Assembly: GCF_029784135.1 (NCBI RefSeq) | Contig: NC_073746.1 | Span: 36,995,378 to 37,059,377, forward strand | Reading direction: 5' to 3' | Source of the DNA: Toxorhynchites rutilus septentrionalis | Taxonomy: Eukaryota > Arthropoda > Insecta > Diptera > Culicidae | DNA length: 64,000 nt | Shown here: one piece after another, positions 45,695 to 59,000 of the stretch | Layout of the letters: every line of letters starts with the position of its first letter | Numbering within the stretch: position 1 is the stretch's first letter | Notes under the pieces: generated by a model | What the model was told of the DNA's origin: nothing | Database searches by the model: none | Seen by the model: only the letters and a program-made list of their open reading frames with translations | Position numbers and translations under genes: made by a program

Positions 45695-46118
45695 AAAGAG
45701 TCTGGCCGGGTAAGGGAGTAAAAAGTGCCCTCAAACCAAATCACCAACTGTATGGAAATATTGTATAGAGTACTAAATAAAACCTTATTTTGTACACAAT
45801 AGGATCTGTTGTGAAAAGTGCACCTTCTCGTTTTTTTCACGCCATTCTCAATAGCTTTGAGACAAAAATATGGAAAAAATACTGAAACTACATCTTACTA
45901 AGGTGTATCGATCAATATTTTCAAACAATTTCTTCATCAAAAACTAAAATATTTAAAAAGAAATTAAATTAATTTTTATTTCAATTTTAAATTAAATTTT
46001 AATTTTTTCTTATTCTGAGATTCAGTACTACTCTAGTTTGTATTCAAATTTCTTACTACGTCTATTTTAGATATATGTTATTTTTTTTAGAAATTTTAGA
46101 GTATTTTTCGCGATAAAA

Positions 46119-46965
<847 letters not shown>

Positions 46966-47140
46966 TAAGCTAACTAAATGTTTTAGGAGCTACAGATAAA
47001 ATACATTTAGAGAATTTAATTACTAGTCTACACCTGGAATTTTTCTGAAAAATTACTGGAAAATCAGGAAACATCAGGAAATTTATTTTCGGATTTTGAG
47101 TCGACACCCTGATAGAGATCCGTTATGAGCGCGCGGAGTT
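46966..47140. repeat. Dispersed repeat Z, uninterrupted copy
   Basis: It matches the flanks of the Y insertion at 15151-15955 in inverted orientation, with no insertion. The following sequence (47150-47290) also resembles 43380-43625 in part (TAAATCACATGTCGG), so Z may be longer. Confidence 0.6.
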
Positions 47141-47299
47141 ACCTGAAAATATTAAACCTCCCTGGTTCATTCTTATTGTGTGTTAGTATAAATTTTAATA
47201 TTTTTTTTAAATCACATGTCGGAACTATTTGTTCATGTATTGTTCATTTTTCGAAACTGTATATTGTCAGGTTTGGGGAAGCTTTAACCACTTCCCGTA

Positions 47300-48960
47300 T
47301 TATTCTGTAATGATCAAACACTAAACTAACTGCTGGAATAGATTTGATAGAACAAAAATGTTCTGAACTCAAAAGTTTTCAATGCAGATCAAAAAAGTAT
47401 CAAACGAATTGATTCTACCAACTATTTGTACAATCAGACAAAAAACGATGGAACTAGCACCAATGGAACCCAATTGCATCCATCCATTTGACAAATGATT
47501 ACATTTCCATCGGTCTCGTGGAGAATAACTAAGAGAAACAATGATTTAATTAAAATCCTTGTCAGGTAAACCGTGTGACCTCTTTCGTATCGCATATGGA
47601 CCCCCAAAGCCCACGAACTTGAACTTCTGGGCCATTGTGGGCTTTTTGTTTGTTTGTTTGTTCGCTGCCGAGAGCTGAAGATGAACTAGAGAAGCCTTCT
47701 GTTGCTTCATTTAGACTGAACTTCTTAGCTCTCAGGTCGGAACATAGAATAATTTTCCACGAAGCAAATTCTTCCCGCAGTCGAATGTCACCACGATTTC
47801 GATTCCAAACTATAATTAGCGGTGTGTACATTTGCTCATTCCGTGCGGTCTCTCACTCTGTCTCCCCCGCTCATCTTTTCCCCGCACAATTGTTTAATTT
47901 AAATTTCAACTCTTTCGATTCCGCCTGTCCATCCGTTCGTCTGGGTCTCTAATTCTTCTTAATAGGTTTGTTCTTCTGTTGCTTCATCATCAAGTTCATC
48001 GGAGTCATTTGTTTTATGTATGTATATAGTATAATGTGAATGCATCTCATGGGTACTAGGACTCTCGTCGGATCCGCCGTAGCAAATAAGAAAAGCTCTC
48101 TGGCCATCATGGCAAGGCGCGGGCGCAATGGCGAAGGATGCGGACAGCGCGGGCATAACCCTGGTGTAAAAAATAAATGGTAATGCTTGAGTAAAACAAT
48201 CGCGCACTGTGTAGAAATGGGGGGGAGCATTTTGCATTGACGTGGTGGTTACTCGTCCGAGAGGGGGGCACGGGAATGTGGGCTGGAGGCTGATGACGGA
48301 AGCGGTGGAGGATAGACTTCGTGGCTTGATCTGTTTCTCTTGACTGACGAGTGCAAGGTCATGCGCGTTGAGTTGCGCTTCGGGTTGAGCGATCTGCACG
48401 ATTTGTGTACGCCGCCCGGCCGGCCAGAAAGACGGTCCGAAATGGGGATTTTGTGAATTCTTGTAATGCGGTTTCTATCCCCTCTTGTCGGTATTGAAAT
48501 TCGATCAGAAAATAATGTTGTGCGAGAATGAAGGAGAATTTCAAAACAGTTTGGCGTACGTACGGACAAAAAAACCCTCCGAGTATTGCATAAAAACTCT
48601 CAGATGATTCGAGTAGATCCTAAAAAAATAAAACTCCTCAATATCTTGTAAAGCCTTGTTGCTACATCTACCAGAAATAGAAACAGCGATACTCTTCTGC
48701 TACATTTTTTACAATACAGATAAACTGTTTTTGTGGAAGGAATAGAAAAAAATATTGCATAAAAAATTGTACAAAACTTCATCAGTAGCTTTAAAAAATA
48801 GTTTTCGCTACACAATTCGGAAACATATTTTTAGATCAGGACCACATAAAAAAAAGTTACCCCATGAAAATAACTCAAACCCTCATGGCTCCAATTTAGG
48901 ACATCGTTCGCTCGAACTTTAGCCATAGCCGATGAAAAGATAAATGTCGGCATCGTGATC
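47300..48960. other. GC-richer unassigned block
   Basis: 47560-48560 has lower AT content and overlapping open frames on both strands, none with a known domain. No repeat partner in the window. Possible 5' exon or regulatory region of a gene beyond the window, but I cannot support a gene. Confidence 0.25.
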
Positions 48961-48964
48961 TGTA

Positions 48965-49634
48965 CATAGGGGAAGTGGGGGCATAGTGGTCACCCTAAGG
49001 AATATGTCCATTTCTAGCGTCCACATACCGATTCAATTCCCGTTTTTCGAAGAATATCATAGTTCAACTCATTGTTCTTCAAGATAGCAAACGGCTTTTA
49101 CTTTGAAAAGTTAAAACAGTACACTTTTCATCATTAGAAAAAAAGGTGAAAAAGCGAACATTTTTTTGCTTGGAGGTAAAGTGGTCAGTAGGTACATGTA
49201 TGAAATAAGCTTGGCTTATTCACCTAGAGTAACAATTTGAATTTTCTCTTGCATACAAAAATGAAGTAAGAAACACATAACGTTCCGCATAATGAGGCTT
49301 CGTTTAGTTGGAGTGGCATATTTATTCAGGGTCAAAGTCACAAAAGGATCATCTTCAAGAGCAGAATGTGATGCGGTATATCAGCTTTAGTAAACAGAAC
49401 ATTGTAAGTCGTTATTCACCTATGCCCCCAAACATCAAAGTAATTTCTATGTTAATTAATCGCTGAGATTAAACAAAATATCTGTTCACCTCTCCTAGAA
49501 TATGGTAACAGTCGTCCTAACTGATGATTTGATAAGGTGACTATCAATATGGCATCTATAGTCAATAGTTATACTACCAAACAAGCAGGTGACCACTTTG
49601 TCCCCTATGACCAATTTGCCCCCATTGCCCCCTG
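48965..49634. mobile_element. MITE with G-rich inverted ends
   Basis: The left end ATAGGGGAAGTGGGGGCATA, then GTGGTCACC; the right end reversed reads CAGGGGGCAATGGGGGCAAA, then TTGGTC. TA precedes the left end. The right flank lacks a clear TA. No coding sequence. Confidence 0.55.
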
Positions 49635-49719
49635 CTGCGACTAACGATGAATCCTCTCTAAAAAAACCACCTTCAAATCACAAACTTTATTAGTTAATGC
49701 AAACGTGTTACACGAATTA

Positions 49720-50557
49720 CAGGGCGACCTCGATTATATACAGTATCGGATTTCTTTTCACTGTATATAATCGAGTAAATTAGTTTTTCTATTCGTTTTT
49801 TGTGCATATATTTTTCGGTATTTTAAATATAAAAGAAGAATTTAATTTTTGATTTATCCCCTTAAAGTCAGAAAACACCATTCTCACATGAAAAAAAAAT
49901 TATCAAGAATCTCTCGGGAAGTGATAAACGATCATATTTGATGAAAAAAAAATCCTTCTACGCATGTGTTCGAATTTCAACAATGACAGAGTTATATAAC
50001 ACTTTTTTTTTTGTTTCGGACTCTATTGTCTCAAACTGCCTATACATAAAAAATACGCTACGGATGACGATGCTGTTGCTTCCATTTGAAAGATAAGAAA
50101 ATTTAGTTCAGGATATAGTAGTGGAACGTCTAAATTAGTGGATTTAAATAACATTTTGGAAGTGAAAACTTGAAAGTGAGTAATTTTTAATGTGTTATTA
50201 TTAACTTTATCCTAAAAATTCATATTGAACTTTATCTTTATGGTTTTTATTAATTAAGTTATAGCTATTTAACTACTCTGCAATTTGTTCTTTGACATTT
50301 CTATCTTTCTTAATTTCGATGCAATATCGATATGAATCATTCCTGGTGAAAATTCAAGCAAAATCATCAAAAATCACTATTTTTACCCCAGTGTACACAG
50401 AATAGCACCTTAAATTCCAACTTAATTTTGAAAGGTTACATTTTTTTTCAAACTAAGTCATAATTTGAAATGCAAAAAAATTGTTTTTTCTTCCAGCTGT
50501 ATAAAATAGAGTCCAAAATTGTATATAATCGAAACATATACAATCGAGTCCGACCTA
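49720..50557. mobile_element. Pogo-like repeat family P, copy 3
   Basis: 838 bp, TA at 49718-49719 and 50558-50559. Left end CAGGGCGACCTCGATTATAT; the right end has ACAATCGAGTCCGACC. It matches copies 1 and 2, with the same internal block (AGAAAACACC...CTCACATGAAAAA). Confidence 0.75.
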
Positions 50558-50699
50558 TACTCAAAAACAAAAATTACCGCAAATGTTTCGGCACCAATCG
50601 TGCTTTTATCACGTAAGCACGTAATACTCATACGACTCGAATGGGTAATGATTATTTGCTAACATGAAGCTGGGAATGTTTAAGACGCTATGTATTTTT

Positions 50700-52437
50700 T
50701 GAGTGTCAACTTCCTATAAGACCAGTTAAATTTTCCGTTGTTTTAGTTGTTTTGATCAATAAATTTGGAAGATGCCGAAGGGAAAAGTGCTCACGGAGAG
50801 AGAAGAAAGACAACTCGATTAATTTCACCTAGAAAATGTTGGTATCAGAGAAATTTCTCCTCGGATTGGACGATCCCATCAAGTAGTGCTCAATTATTTG
50901 GCGAATCCTCAAGGATACGGTAAGAAGGAGAGAGCTCCACGTAAATCGAAGCTCTCTGACCATGATAAGCGGTTAATAGCTAAAACAACTTCGAATACCA
51001 CAAAATCACTTAATCAAATAAAGCAATATTTCAATTTAAATGTTATACGGGTGACAATTCGTCAGGTTTTGGTAAAAAATATTCACATAAAGGAGGCTTA
51101 AAAGGTTAAAGCTCCTCATCTCACACCATATCACATCGGAAGACGTCTGAGTTTTGCCAAAGCTCACATGAACCGACAGTGGGACATGGTATGTTGTTAC
51201 AAAGAATGTTTCCCAAAGAATACATTTTACTATAAACCTAACGAAAAGTTCTTCAATGTACAGGTTATCTTCAGTGACGAAAAAAGTTCAATTTGGATGG
51301 CCCTGATGGTTTCAATGGGTACTGGCGTGATTTACGGAAGTAGAAACAGTATTTTTCAACCAGGAATTTTGGTGGAGGCTCGTGCATGTTTTGGGCGGGA
51401 TTCTATGCAACCGAAAAGCTCAAGATAGCTTTCACATCATTCGAGGATTACATACATGTTCTGGGGGGGTCTTCGTAGCCTAATAGGTTGCTTGTCCGCT
51501 ATTAAGCCAACGATCATCAGCTCATAACTCAGGGCCCCTCAACTGACCATCTTTGTGTGTTATTCTAGTTACTATGTCCACGCAACAATCATCATGTGAG
51601 GGTAATCTCAGTCCCTTACCGCGTACATTTTCGGTCTGCTGCATTGGTAATTGGCACTATTAATAACGCAACAAAGGAAGCCTCATATCAACAGTCCCGC
51701 TGTGAACAGCCCATCAGTGAACATTCGAACAATAGCAATATTCTTACGCCGAAAAAGGCGACATGGGTTGTGCATCGATAGAATAGGAATTCTCTTACGC
51801 CTAAACGGCTACTGTGTTATAAATAAAACAAATGTTTATCGATAGATAGCGATACTCTTACGCCTCAAAATGGTACAGTGTAATATACAACGAAAGTTAT
51901 CTTAACATACAAAATGTACACGAATGAATTCGGCTCTGTTACAGATGAATTGCTAAATGAGCCTAATAAAATAAACTGTTGGGATAAAAAAATACATGTT
52001 CTGGAATCCACTCTCCTACCGTTTTTGCGTTGATATCGTCACAAAAAAATCACATTCCAGCAAAACAATGCTTTTATTCATACCAGCAAGGAAACTAAGC
52101 AATGGATTAAGAACTAAAAACTTATTTTTTTTGGATTGGCCGGCTCGCTCTGCAGACTTGAATCCTGTTGAAAATCTTAGGAGGATGCTTGTACGCAGAA
52201 TCTACACTGAGGGAAAACGGTACACCACGATTGAAGAGCTCAAGGACGTAATTTCGGAAAAATGGAAAAATATCGAGAAATCCGTTCAGCAGAATTTGGT
52301 AAATAATATTCCAACACGTTATTAACCGAAATGGCGAGGTTACCAATTATTGACGTGTAAATCAGCCGATAGTTTTGGATTTTTTCGTTGATAATACTTA
52401 TGAATATTGAAATGGTCTTATAGAAACTGGACAGCTG
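50700..52437 (+). pseudogene. Tc3-like transposon, dead, split by a LINE tail
   Basis: Terminal inverted repeats share TTCCTATAAGACCAGTT with its reversed partner near 52430. The transposase starts MPKGKVLTEREERQLD (ATG 50772) with a stop at 50818-50820. Then come REISPRIGRSHQVVLNYLAN, a Tc3-type helix-turn-helix, and PRKSKLSDHDKRLIAK. The first catalytic Asp is in VIFSDEK (about 51275). After further frameshifts the frame reaches YIHVL and is cut by the insert 51465-51991. It resumes ESTLLPF and ends with DWPARSADLNPVENL (final Glu) and the C-terminal helix. Several stops and frameshifts make it inactive. Confidence 0.8.
51465..51991 (+). mobile_element. LINE 3' tail inserted in the Tc3-like gene
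   Basis: Flanked by ATACATGTTCTGG (51452-51464 and 51992-52004). 527 bp without coding sequence, ending GAGCCTAATAAAATAAAC... GGGATAAAAAAA. It resembles the end of the 21771-22188 insert. A SINE is less likely because no Pol III box is seen. Confidence 0.7.
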
Positions 52438-52439
52438 AA

Positions 52440-53090
52440 ATTATCATATTTAAGCACAATAAATAAACAAACAACTCATTTGAACGAAATTGACGTTAAA
52501 CATACTTTAATCCAAGCATTCAACAATGTGTGAATGTATCTTGTTGAAATTCTAACTGTTCGTGTTGCAACGAAATAGGATCAGGGTGGTATTATAGAAG
52601 ATGGCCAGAGTGTATATTATCAGAGAAACTATTTCGAAATGTAAAATGAGAATATTTGGAATTATCTAATCTAAAATTCGATGTTTGTGGGATAAGATTC
52701 GCTCGAATTACCTGGAAATAAATAAGTCAATTGCGCCAATTAACCGTCTGCTGTTTATCGGGCGGGAGGCGAGAGCAAAATAAAATCGACACGAAACAAG
52801 GTTACTGCACGAGTGCAATAGAAACCCAAAATCCCACGACGAGTGTCATAAAAACTCAGTTGATCGTCGCTTGTACACAGTCCGAACAAGTCCTCATCAT
52901 CTGCTCTACAGAATCGTAGGGATTTTTCTTTTATATTGCTTTCTTGGTATTTTGGTAGCTCATGGTTCTAAGAATTGAATACGAAGAATAAAAGAAAATC
53001 GCCCGCTGATGGTGATTTTAAATCATCCGATAAGAGAGATATACTTATTCATTGATCGTTAGAAGCGATTTTTTTTCCATCCCTGATCTG
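52440..53090. other. No gene recognised
   Basis: AT-rich sequence between the Tc3-like element and the mariner fossil. Confidence 0.3.
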
Positions 53091-53340
53091 GACAATGCCA
53101 GGTCATATACATCGATAGTGTCCCACCAGAAGCTCCGAGAGCTTGGTTAGGAGGTTATTTTGTGTCCACCTTTTAATCCAATCCTTGCTCCAATCGATGT
53201 CCACCTAATCCTGTCATAGCAAATGATTTGTCTGTTAAAAAATCGCAAACTGTAAAAAAAAATCGACTGCCCTTTTTTTTTATTTGTCAATAGTGATGAG
53301 AGTTTCTATGAGATAGTGGCAAGAGGTTTTAAAGAATTAA
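53091..53340 (+). pseudogene. mariner transposase fossil fragment
   Basis: In shifting frames it reads DNAR, then SHQKLRELG-stop-EVILCPPFNP, then a SFYEIVARGF-like C-terminal end. It is related to the mariner at 37700. TAG at 53148-53150 sits at the same Trp codon that is TGA in that copy. Confidence 0.6.
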
Positions 53341-53846
53341 ATGCCGTTAGTGGGACTGAAACCTTCGGAAAATGTGTTTACTTCCTTCATGTTCAAGGGT
53401 CAGTGTTGTTCTTTAGCTACAGTGCGTATAATTTTTCGGAAGTGTAAACAACGTTTCTATTTTTAATCTGCACATGTCAACAAAGATGCACTCGCGGAAA
53501 GATTCGTTGTTTCGTTCTCATTTGAAAACATGACCAGCAGAAAACCATCGAATGCGGTGTGAAGAGTTCTCGGCGGAAGCCCAATCAGAAACTCCAATTT
53601 TTATCACTTTAGCAGCAATAGAGGCCGTATATTACTAATAACGTGTCAAATGTTGTCTTCCCATGACAATCGTTTGCGACTTATCGCCCAGAGCCTTTAC
53701 ATAGCTTCCACAAAAATAGTATAATACTCTTAAATAGCATAATCTTAGGGGCCAATTTTTTTTTCCAAAACCTGAAATTACTATTTCGCCGGACGTTTCT
53801 CTCTATAAATAGACGTATTGCCTTATTGGTCATCAAGTTGCTAATA

Positions 53847-55142
53847 AAGGGTGTGTCACATCAAATTGCATCACGGAAAAAACGCTGTAGAAATTCGCCC
53901 AGTAGACCGATCCTTTTGAAAATTTTAGACAGTAAAATAAAAACTATTAAACAACTTTTGGCATTTTCTTTTCATTCATACTTCGAGCCCAAGCCCGTAT
54001 GCTCGCACCTTCCTCTTTACCCCGTCCAAAAAGTTCTGTACAACGTCAGGTTGTAGTTTTTTTTGAACAGAAATCCATTTTCTCTTGAAGTCCGCCTCCG
54101 ATTTGACAACTTTTGGGTTCTTCCGGAGGGCCTGCTTCATAATCGCCCAATATTTCTCTATTGGGCGAAGCTCCGCTGCGTTGGGCGGGTTCATTTCCTT
54201 TGGCACGAAGGTGACCCCGTTGGCTTCGTACCACTCCAACACGTCCTTTGAATAGTGACACGAAGCGAGATCCGGCCAGAAGATGGTCGGGCCCTCGTGC
54301 GGTATCAATAGTGGTAGTAAGTGCTTCTGTAGGCACTCCTTAAGGTAAACCTGCCCGTTGACCGTGCCGGTCATCACGAAGGGGGCGCTCCGCTTTCCGC
54401 AAGAGCAGATCGCTTGCCACACCATGTACTTTTTGGCAAACTTGGATAGTTTCTGCTTGCGAATCTCCTCCGGAACGCTGAATTTGTCCTCTGCTGAGAA
54501 GCACAACAAGCCCGGCAGCTGACGAAAGTCCGCTTTGACGTAGGTTTCGTCGTCCATTACCAGGCAATGCGGCTTCGTCAGCATTTCGGTGTACAGCTTC
54601 CGGGCTCGTCTTCCCCACTATGTTTTGCCTTTCGTCGCGGTTAGGAGCCTTCTGAACCTTGTATGTACGCAGGCCCTCCCGCTGCTTGGTCCGCTGGACG
54701 AATGAACTTGACAAATTCAGCTTATTGGCGACATCCCGGACCGAACTTCTCGGAACACGTCTAAACTGCTTAACTACGCGCTTGTGATCTTTTTCACTGA
54801 CGGAGCATCCATTTTTGCCGTTCTTCACCTTCCGGTCGATGGTTAGGTTCTCGAAGTTTCGTTTTAGTACTCTGCTGACCGTGGATTGGACGATTCCCAG
54901 CATCTTACCGATGTCCCGATGTGACAACTCCGGATTCTCGAAATGAGTGCACAGGATTAATTCACGACGCTCTTTATCGTTCGACGACATTTTTCCAAAT
55001 TTACGAAAAATTGACAGTGAAGCATGGCCAACGTGATCTATACACTCTTATCTGATTATAAGCGAAAGCTGAAGATATAATTCCTAAAAATTAAATTTCT
55101 ACAGCGTTTTTTCCGTGATGCAATTTGATGTGACACACCCTT
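53847..55142 (-). mobile_element. DD37E Tc1/mariner transposon, near-complete, one frameshift
   Basis: 1296 bp, TA on both sides (53845-53846 and 55143-55144). The ends AAGGGTGTGTCACATCAAAT are near-perfect inverted repeats of about 45 bp. The transposase starts at ATG 54990 (MSSNDKERRELILC) with two helix-turn-helix units, then frameshifts near 54617 (one base missing in the codon after VGKT). It continues MLTKPHCLVMDDETYVKADF (Asp 1), IFWPDLASCHYSKDVLEW (Asp 2) and LRPIEKYWAIMKQAL (Glu). There are 37 residues between the second Asp and the Glu, hence DD37E. It stops at 53976. Only the single frameshift is seen; the catalytic triad and TIRs are preserved. Confidence 0.92.
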
Positions 55143-55144
55143 TA

Positions 55145-55304
55145 TCCACGCTATCTGTCAAATACTTTGTCTATTGTTTTTGGTTCGTCGATGAATTAAC
55201 TGTGTCTGCGGAGCAAAACAATCGATGTATCGGTGAAGCAAGGTTCGTCCAATGCAGACAAGCGAGACACATCCGATATCTTGTCCGATTCGCTTCACCA
55301 GGAC
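55145..55304 (+). mobile_element. LINE 5' region, part 1 (before the BEL insertion)
   Basis: Sequence between the DD37E element and the left LTR. With the BEL element removed it joins, through one AGGAC, to 61865 onward, which leads into LINE ORF1. How far left the LINE begins is unknown. Confidence 0.45.
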
Positions 55305-55669
55305 TGTCGTCGATTAGGTTTAATTATATTGAATATAAAGTTGAATTAAATGAACTCAAACCTTTGCTATAAAAATTACCATTATGAAAACGCAATTGAA
55401 TGACAGTCAGAGTGACAGTCAACAGGAAATAGATCGCCTTCTGCGTTTCTTTGTTCGCCATTCACACTATTGTAGAAAGTCGTACGATCTATCCTCTATG
55501 TGTCCGATATCAGTCAGTCGAAATACAAACGTTGAAGAAGCAACAGTATTTTAAAGTCTATCCGAAATAAGTCGATCGAATTATTCAGTTAGTACTAGTT
55601 GGCAGTCGGCCGTGGAGTTGGGACAGGAATACCAGTCCCTCGTCGTTTGGAAGGTCTTCGCTCGCAACA
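55305..55669 (+). repeat. Left LTR of BEL/Pao element
   Basis: 365 bp, TG...CA ends (TGTCGTCG...GCAACA). It differs from the right LTR at one base (A in AGGAAATAG against T). A CTATAAAAATT at about 55368 may be the promoter. Confidence 0.97.
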
Positions 55670-55672
55670 TTC

Positions 55673-55690
55673 TGGTGCCGAAACCCGGGA
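55673..55690 (+). other. Primer binding site, tRNA-Phe type
   Basis: TGGTGCCGAAACCCGGGA, four bases after the LTR, is the 18-base complement of the 3' end of insect tRNA-Phe (…TTTCGGCACCA) as I recall it. Confidence 0.75.
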
Positions 55691-56017
55691 GGAAATCCCG
55701 TTCTGTCGACGTCTCGTGGATCAAAGGATCTTGATACCACGTGCTCCGGAAGATTTATAAGTGGTATCCCGCTACACCATCCTGTCGTCGGTGGCTCCAG
55801 TAGCCACATCACTACTATCTGTCGAGGGAATCACGAAGGAGACTTCCGGCGTATCGAAGCAGTGATCAAGAGGACCGTTCCGACAGTCCCGATACTCGAG
55901 GCTGCCAAATAGCTTTCCAGTACTTGGGAGTGAGGTTATAAAGAACACGTGGTCGAGGAGGAGTAAGTTTAGCTAAGCCGTATCTGAAGGTGGGTAAAAT
56001 TACTATTTAACCGCAAG

Positions 56018-59000
56018 ATGAGGAAATCGGCTCTGCGAAAGGGTGCTCTCAACCTGAAAACACTTTTGCGTCGGAGAGAATCGGTTATTGCTTCGGCTGA
56101 ACTGATAAAAACGTTCGATGAAAATTTCGAGGTTTCGCAAATAAATCAGGTAGCGCTACGGATCGAACGGCTCGATGAGCTATTCAGGAAATTTGAGAGT
56201 GTGCAGGATGAAATAGAATTGATCGAGGATAGGGAAGAAGAGTTTCTTGATGACCGTGAGCAGTTCCAAGATAAATATTTTGAGTTGAAGGCGTCTCTAA
56301 TGGGTAAACTTCCGCAAACAGCCCCCGTTCTTCAGTCTGCGCCTCTAGTTCAGACTCCGCCCATGCATGTGAACCCTACTATGTCCGTCAAGCTTCCGGA
56401 ACTGCGGATTCCGGAGTTCAGCGGAAAACCGGAGCAATGGATAGAATTTCGGGATCTCTTTAAAGCGGTTATCCATTCGAACACCCAGCTGTCAGCGGTT
56501 CAAAAACTACATTACCTTCGAAGCTCGCTAGCGGGTGATGCGTCACGTTTAATCTCGTCTACCGCCCTTACAGCGGATAACTATCCTATAGCCTGGAAGA
56601 TCATCACCGACCGATATGAGAATAAAAATTACCTAGTCAAGCAACATATGACAGCTCTTTTCAAAACCCCTCCCGCTAAGAAGGGGTCCGCTGCTGCCTT
56701 GGACGAGCTGGCAGATGAATTCAACCGACACGTTAGAATCCTCGACAAACTTGAAGACGTAAACGACCACTGGAATTCATTCCTAGTGGAACGTTTAAGT
56801 AGCTTGCTTGATGGAAAATCCCTGCTGGAATGGAAGACTCAGTGCAAGGAGGAAGAAACTCCGAAATACGACGACTTACTCGACTTTATGCACAAAAGGT
56901 CCCGTACTTTACAGAAGTGCTCTGCATTTGTCAATACTCCCGTTGAAAACATTTCTAAACCAGTGAAAGGCAAAGCTTCCTCTTCCCATGTTGCTTCCGA
57001 AAGTGTGTCGAAGTGTCCGGGATGTAAAAACTCTCATCCTCTAACACAGTGTGAAATGTTCCAGAAGCTGACTCCGAATAACCGTTTCGATTTCGCGAAA
57101 AGTCATCGCCTGTGCATCAATTGCTTAAGGGGTGGCCACATGGCCAAGGAATGCCGTAGTGGTCTTTGTAGAATCTGCGGCAAGAAGCACCACAGCCTGC
57201 TTCATCTACCAACAGTAACGTCGATCCCCGCAGCTGTTAGCACGAGCGACGAAGAAGGCACATCACATACACGCATAGCAGTCTGCGCCACACCAGCCAC
57301 CACTTCTAAATCAGAAGTTTCGTATTCGGGCGCGATGGTACCATCGGTGGTACCAACACATACATTACCCCAGGCAATTAAGTCGGTTTCGCGTAGACCG
57401 CTGTCGATAAGCACTTCGGTCGAAAGTCCCCCTTCTTCGTCGCCGGTGGTTTCGTACGGTCCTTTCGAATCAGAGCCGCTTCCATATAGTTCCCATGTTC
57501 CAGCCGCATCGTTAACACAATCAAATGAGCCTCATCAAGCAACCATATTCCTCTCAACAGCCGTGGTACAAGTTCGAGATATCAACGGTGCCTATCATTA
57601 TGCCAGGGCACTACTTGATAGTGGCTCACAATCGAATTTCGTTTCCGAATCCCTTGCGCAAAAATTGGGTCTAAAACGTTCGCGAATCAATCTTCCCATC
57701 AGCGGAATAGGCCAAGCAACAGTAAGCGTTCATTTTAAAGTCGATGTTATGATCGCTTCTCGGTTTGGAAACTTCGAGCATCTACTCGACTGTTTGGTGC
57801 TGCCAAGACTAACGGTTTGCTTGCCTAGTCGCCATGTGGATATTTCCCAATGGAACATGCCTCGTAATCTGCAGCTAGCCGATCCAAAATTTAACATAAG
57901 TCAAAGAGTCGATCTAATTATCGGAGCGGAATTATTCTACACTCTTCTCGAATCTCATCAAATCACAATCGCTGATAATTACCCTCTATTACAGAAAACA
58001 CTCTTAGGCTACGTTGTCTCTGGGAAGGCTCACACTCCCACACCTGGTTTGGTGTCGTGCCACTTAGTAACTGACCAAGATCTAAATGACCAGCTAGCTC
58101 GAATGTGGGAAGTTGATGACTTCGATGTTGGGAAGGCTCTGACCCAGGAGGAAAGGGAAGTGGAACACCACTTCACAAGAAACGTCACAAGGAGCGGAGA
58201 TGGTCGCTACACTGTTCGTCTCCCCCTGCGACAATCCATGCTGCCGCTGCTTGGTGACTCTTACAGCTCTGCTCTTCACCGCCTTTTGATGATCGAGAGA
58301 CGTTTCGCTAAAAACTCAAGCCTTCGAGAAGAGTACATCAGGTTTATGGATGAATACGTCAATTTGGGACATATGGAAGTGGTCATACGCGTCGCGGGCC
58401 CGCAGTTCTTCTTGCCACACCACGCCATCCATCGTCCGGAAAGCAGCACCACTAAAACCCGTATCGTTTTCGACGCCAGCAGCAAAGCAACTGGTCATCT
58501 ATCACTAAACGAAGTGTTGCAGACTGGCCCCATCGTACAGCCCCCACTGATCTCGACAGTGATCAATTTCCGGATGCCCAAGTTTGTTTTCACGGCTGAC
58601 GCGGAGAAAATGTTCCGCCAAGTCTGGATACACCCGGAAGATCGGAAGTTTCAGCAGATCCTCTGGCGCCGAGATCCTTCGCAACCAGTACAAACATATC
58701 AGCTCAAAACGGTCACGTGCGGGCTCACTAGTTCTCCGTACCATGCAGCTGCTGTGCTCAACAAACTGGCAGAGGACGAAGGACAGAAATATCCTCTTGC
58801 GGCACCCGTCGTAAAAGAACGTTTCTACGTTGACGATGTTTTGGCCGGAGGAGACGATCCAGGGGAGGTAGCGGAAACTTGTCGACAGTTGCAGGCTCTG
58901 TTAGCAAAGGGAGGATTCACATTGCGGAAGTGGTGCACAAACGATTCAAGAGTGTTGCAACACATCCCTAGCGAGCTGTGGGAAAATGCTTCGCAAATCG

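Noticed and set aside
47635..48569. Several overlapping open frames on both strands
   Set aside because: GC-richer sequence makes long frames by chance; none shows a recognisable motif or conserved start.
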